Assembly (NCBI GenBank): GCA_945933905.1
Contig: CAMEQX010000072.1
Coordinates: forward strand, 1 to 6,869
DNA from: an uncultured Clostridia bacterium
Lineage (GTDB): Bacteria > Bacillota > Clostridia > Oscillospirales > Ruminococcaceae
Direction: 5' to 3'
Length of the DNA stretch: 6,869 nucleotides
The notes below the pieces were generated by a model that ran no database searches, was not told the origin of the DNA, and worked only from the letters and a program-made list of their open reading frames with translations. Positions 6,667-6,869 of the stretch are shown here, in pieces. A program made the position numbers and the translations under genes. Position 1 is the stretch's first letter, and the number at the start of each line of letters is the position of its first letter.

Positions 6667-6869
6667 TGGACTTGCTCGTGCGGAGCGAAGAATGTCGGGA
6701 ATTTCTGTATGTCGTGCGGCACGAAAAAGCCCGCTGCGGATAACGGCGGCTGGACTTGCGGCTGCGGCACGGTCAACAAGGGCAAGTTCTGTATGAACTG
6801 CGGAAAGCCGAAGCCCGCGGGTGTTCCGCTTTACAAGTGCGACAAGTGCGGCTGGGAGCCCGCAGACCC
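6667..6869 (+). other. Tandem zinc-ribbon coding segment (84-bp periodicity), running off the window
   Basis: Read in the frame starting at 6667, this encodes two similar ribbons of the form W-T-C-x-C-G, then F-C-M-x-C-G. Cysteine codons are at 6673, 6679, 6706 and 6715 for the first ribbon, and 6757, 6763, 6790 and 6799 for the second, an exact offset of 84 bases. A third begins with YKCDKCGWEPADP (Cys codons 6838 and 6847) and is cut by the window end. Each complete ribbon has four cysteines able to bind one zinc ion. Such ribbons commonly end YdjI-like proteins. The shared DNA words (TGGACTTGC, TTCTGTATG, AAGCCCGCTGC) indicate an internal duplication. Confidence 0.85.

Larger units (their letters stand above)
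5666..6869 (+). pseudogene. YdjI-like SPFH-domain protein with C-terminal zinc ribbons, interrupted by a stop and a frameshift (3' partial)
   Basis: Conceptual joining gives an N-terminal SPFH-type domain, a Gly/Met/Gln-rich linker and tandem zinc ribbons, the layout of B. subtilis YdjI-like proteins. These are membrane-associated SPFH proteins linked in that species to a PspA-type envelope stress operon (established knowledge; transfer to this gene is inference). The reading frame runs 5666-6127, meets TAG at 6128-6130, then continues in the same frame without stops through family-like sequence (NIGLDIDVSLRCNGEYSYRI; later ITISSFNMNAPSIPPEDQEM) to about 6648. From there the sensible frame moves back by one and encodes Cys-rich ribbons up to the window edge. 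About 400 residues are represented, and probably a few tens more lie beyond the window. Both lesions look recent, as nothing else has decayed. Sequence error, readthrough or true pseudogenisation are all possible. Confidence 0.8.

Noticed and set aside
6203..6796. Independent gene starting at TTG 6203 and ending at TGA 6796
   Set aside because: The frame continues from the upstream SPFH gene with family-like residues before 6203, there is no ribosome binding site, and its last 50 or so residues are the wrong frame over the zinc ribbons.

Overview
This window most likely comes from a Gram-positive Firmicute, probably a gut Clostridia/Ruminococcus-like organism (inferred, not proven). The evidence is a lipoprotein signal peptide with a poly-serine linker, strong purine-rich ribosome binding sites, a consensus sigma-A promoter, moderate GC with many GCG/CGC codons, and a YdjI-like SPFH protein carrying C-terminal zinc ribbons. 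All convincing genes are on the + strand.

Bases 1-5553 look like one tightly packed transcription unit. It begins with the 3' nine-tenths of proA (proline biosynthesis), whose start lies outside the window. Next come an unrecognised single-pass membrane protein (1128-1994), a SurA/PrsA-like foldase-type lipoprotein with a 19-serine tract (2017-3318), an ABC-F ATPase with a C-terminal coiled coil (3324-5228), and a 110-residue two-helix membrane protein (5221-5553) whose start overlaps the ABC-F stop. Gaps between genes are 3, 22 and 5 bases, then an 8-base overlap. A clear intrinsic terminator closes the unit at 5560-5594. The membrane protein and lipoprotein suggest an envelope function. ABC-F proteins act on the ribosome. 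I see no single pathway linking these genes to proline synthesis.

Right after the terminator, a near-consensus promoter (TTGACT, 17 bases, TATAAT) drives a separate gene from 5666 to the end of the window. It encodes a YdjI-type SPFH-domain protein followed by tandem zinc ribbons. As given, the gene is broken twice: an in-frame TAG stop at 6128-6130, and a one-base reading-frame shift near 6648-6650. The protein sequence on both sides of each lesion reads well, so these are either very recent mutations or sequence/assembly errors.

No tRNA, rRNA, CRISPR array, insertion sequence or phage gene was found. I see no convincing undescribed multi-gene system. The observations most worth checking are the doubly interrupted SPFH gene, the serine-coding tandem repeat, and the two unrecognised envelope genes.
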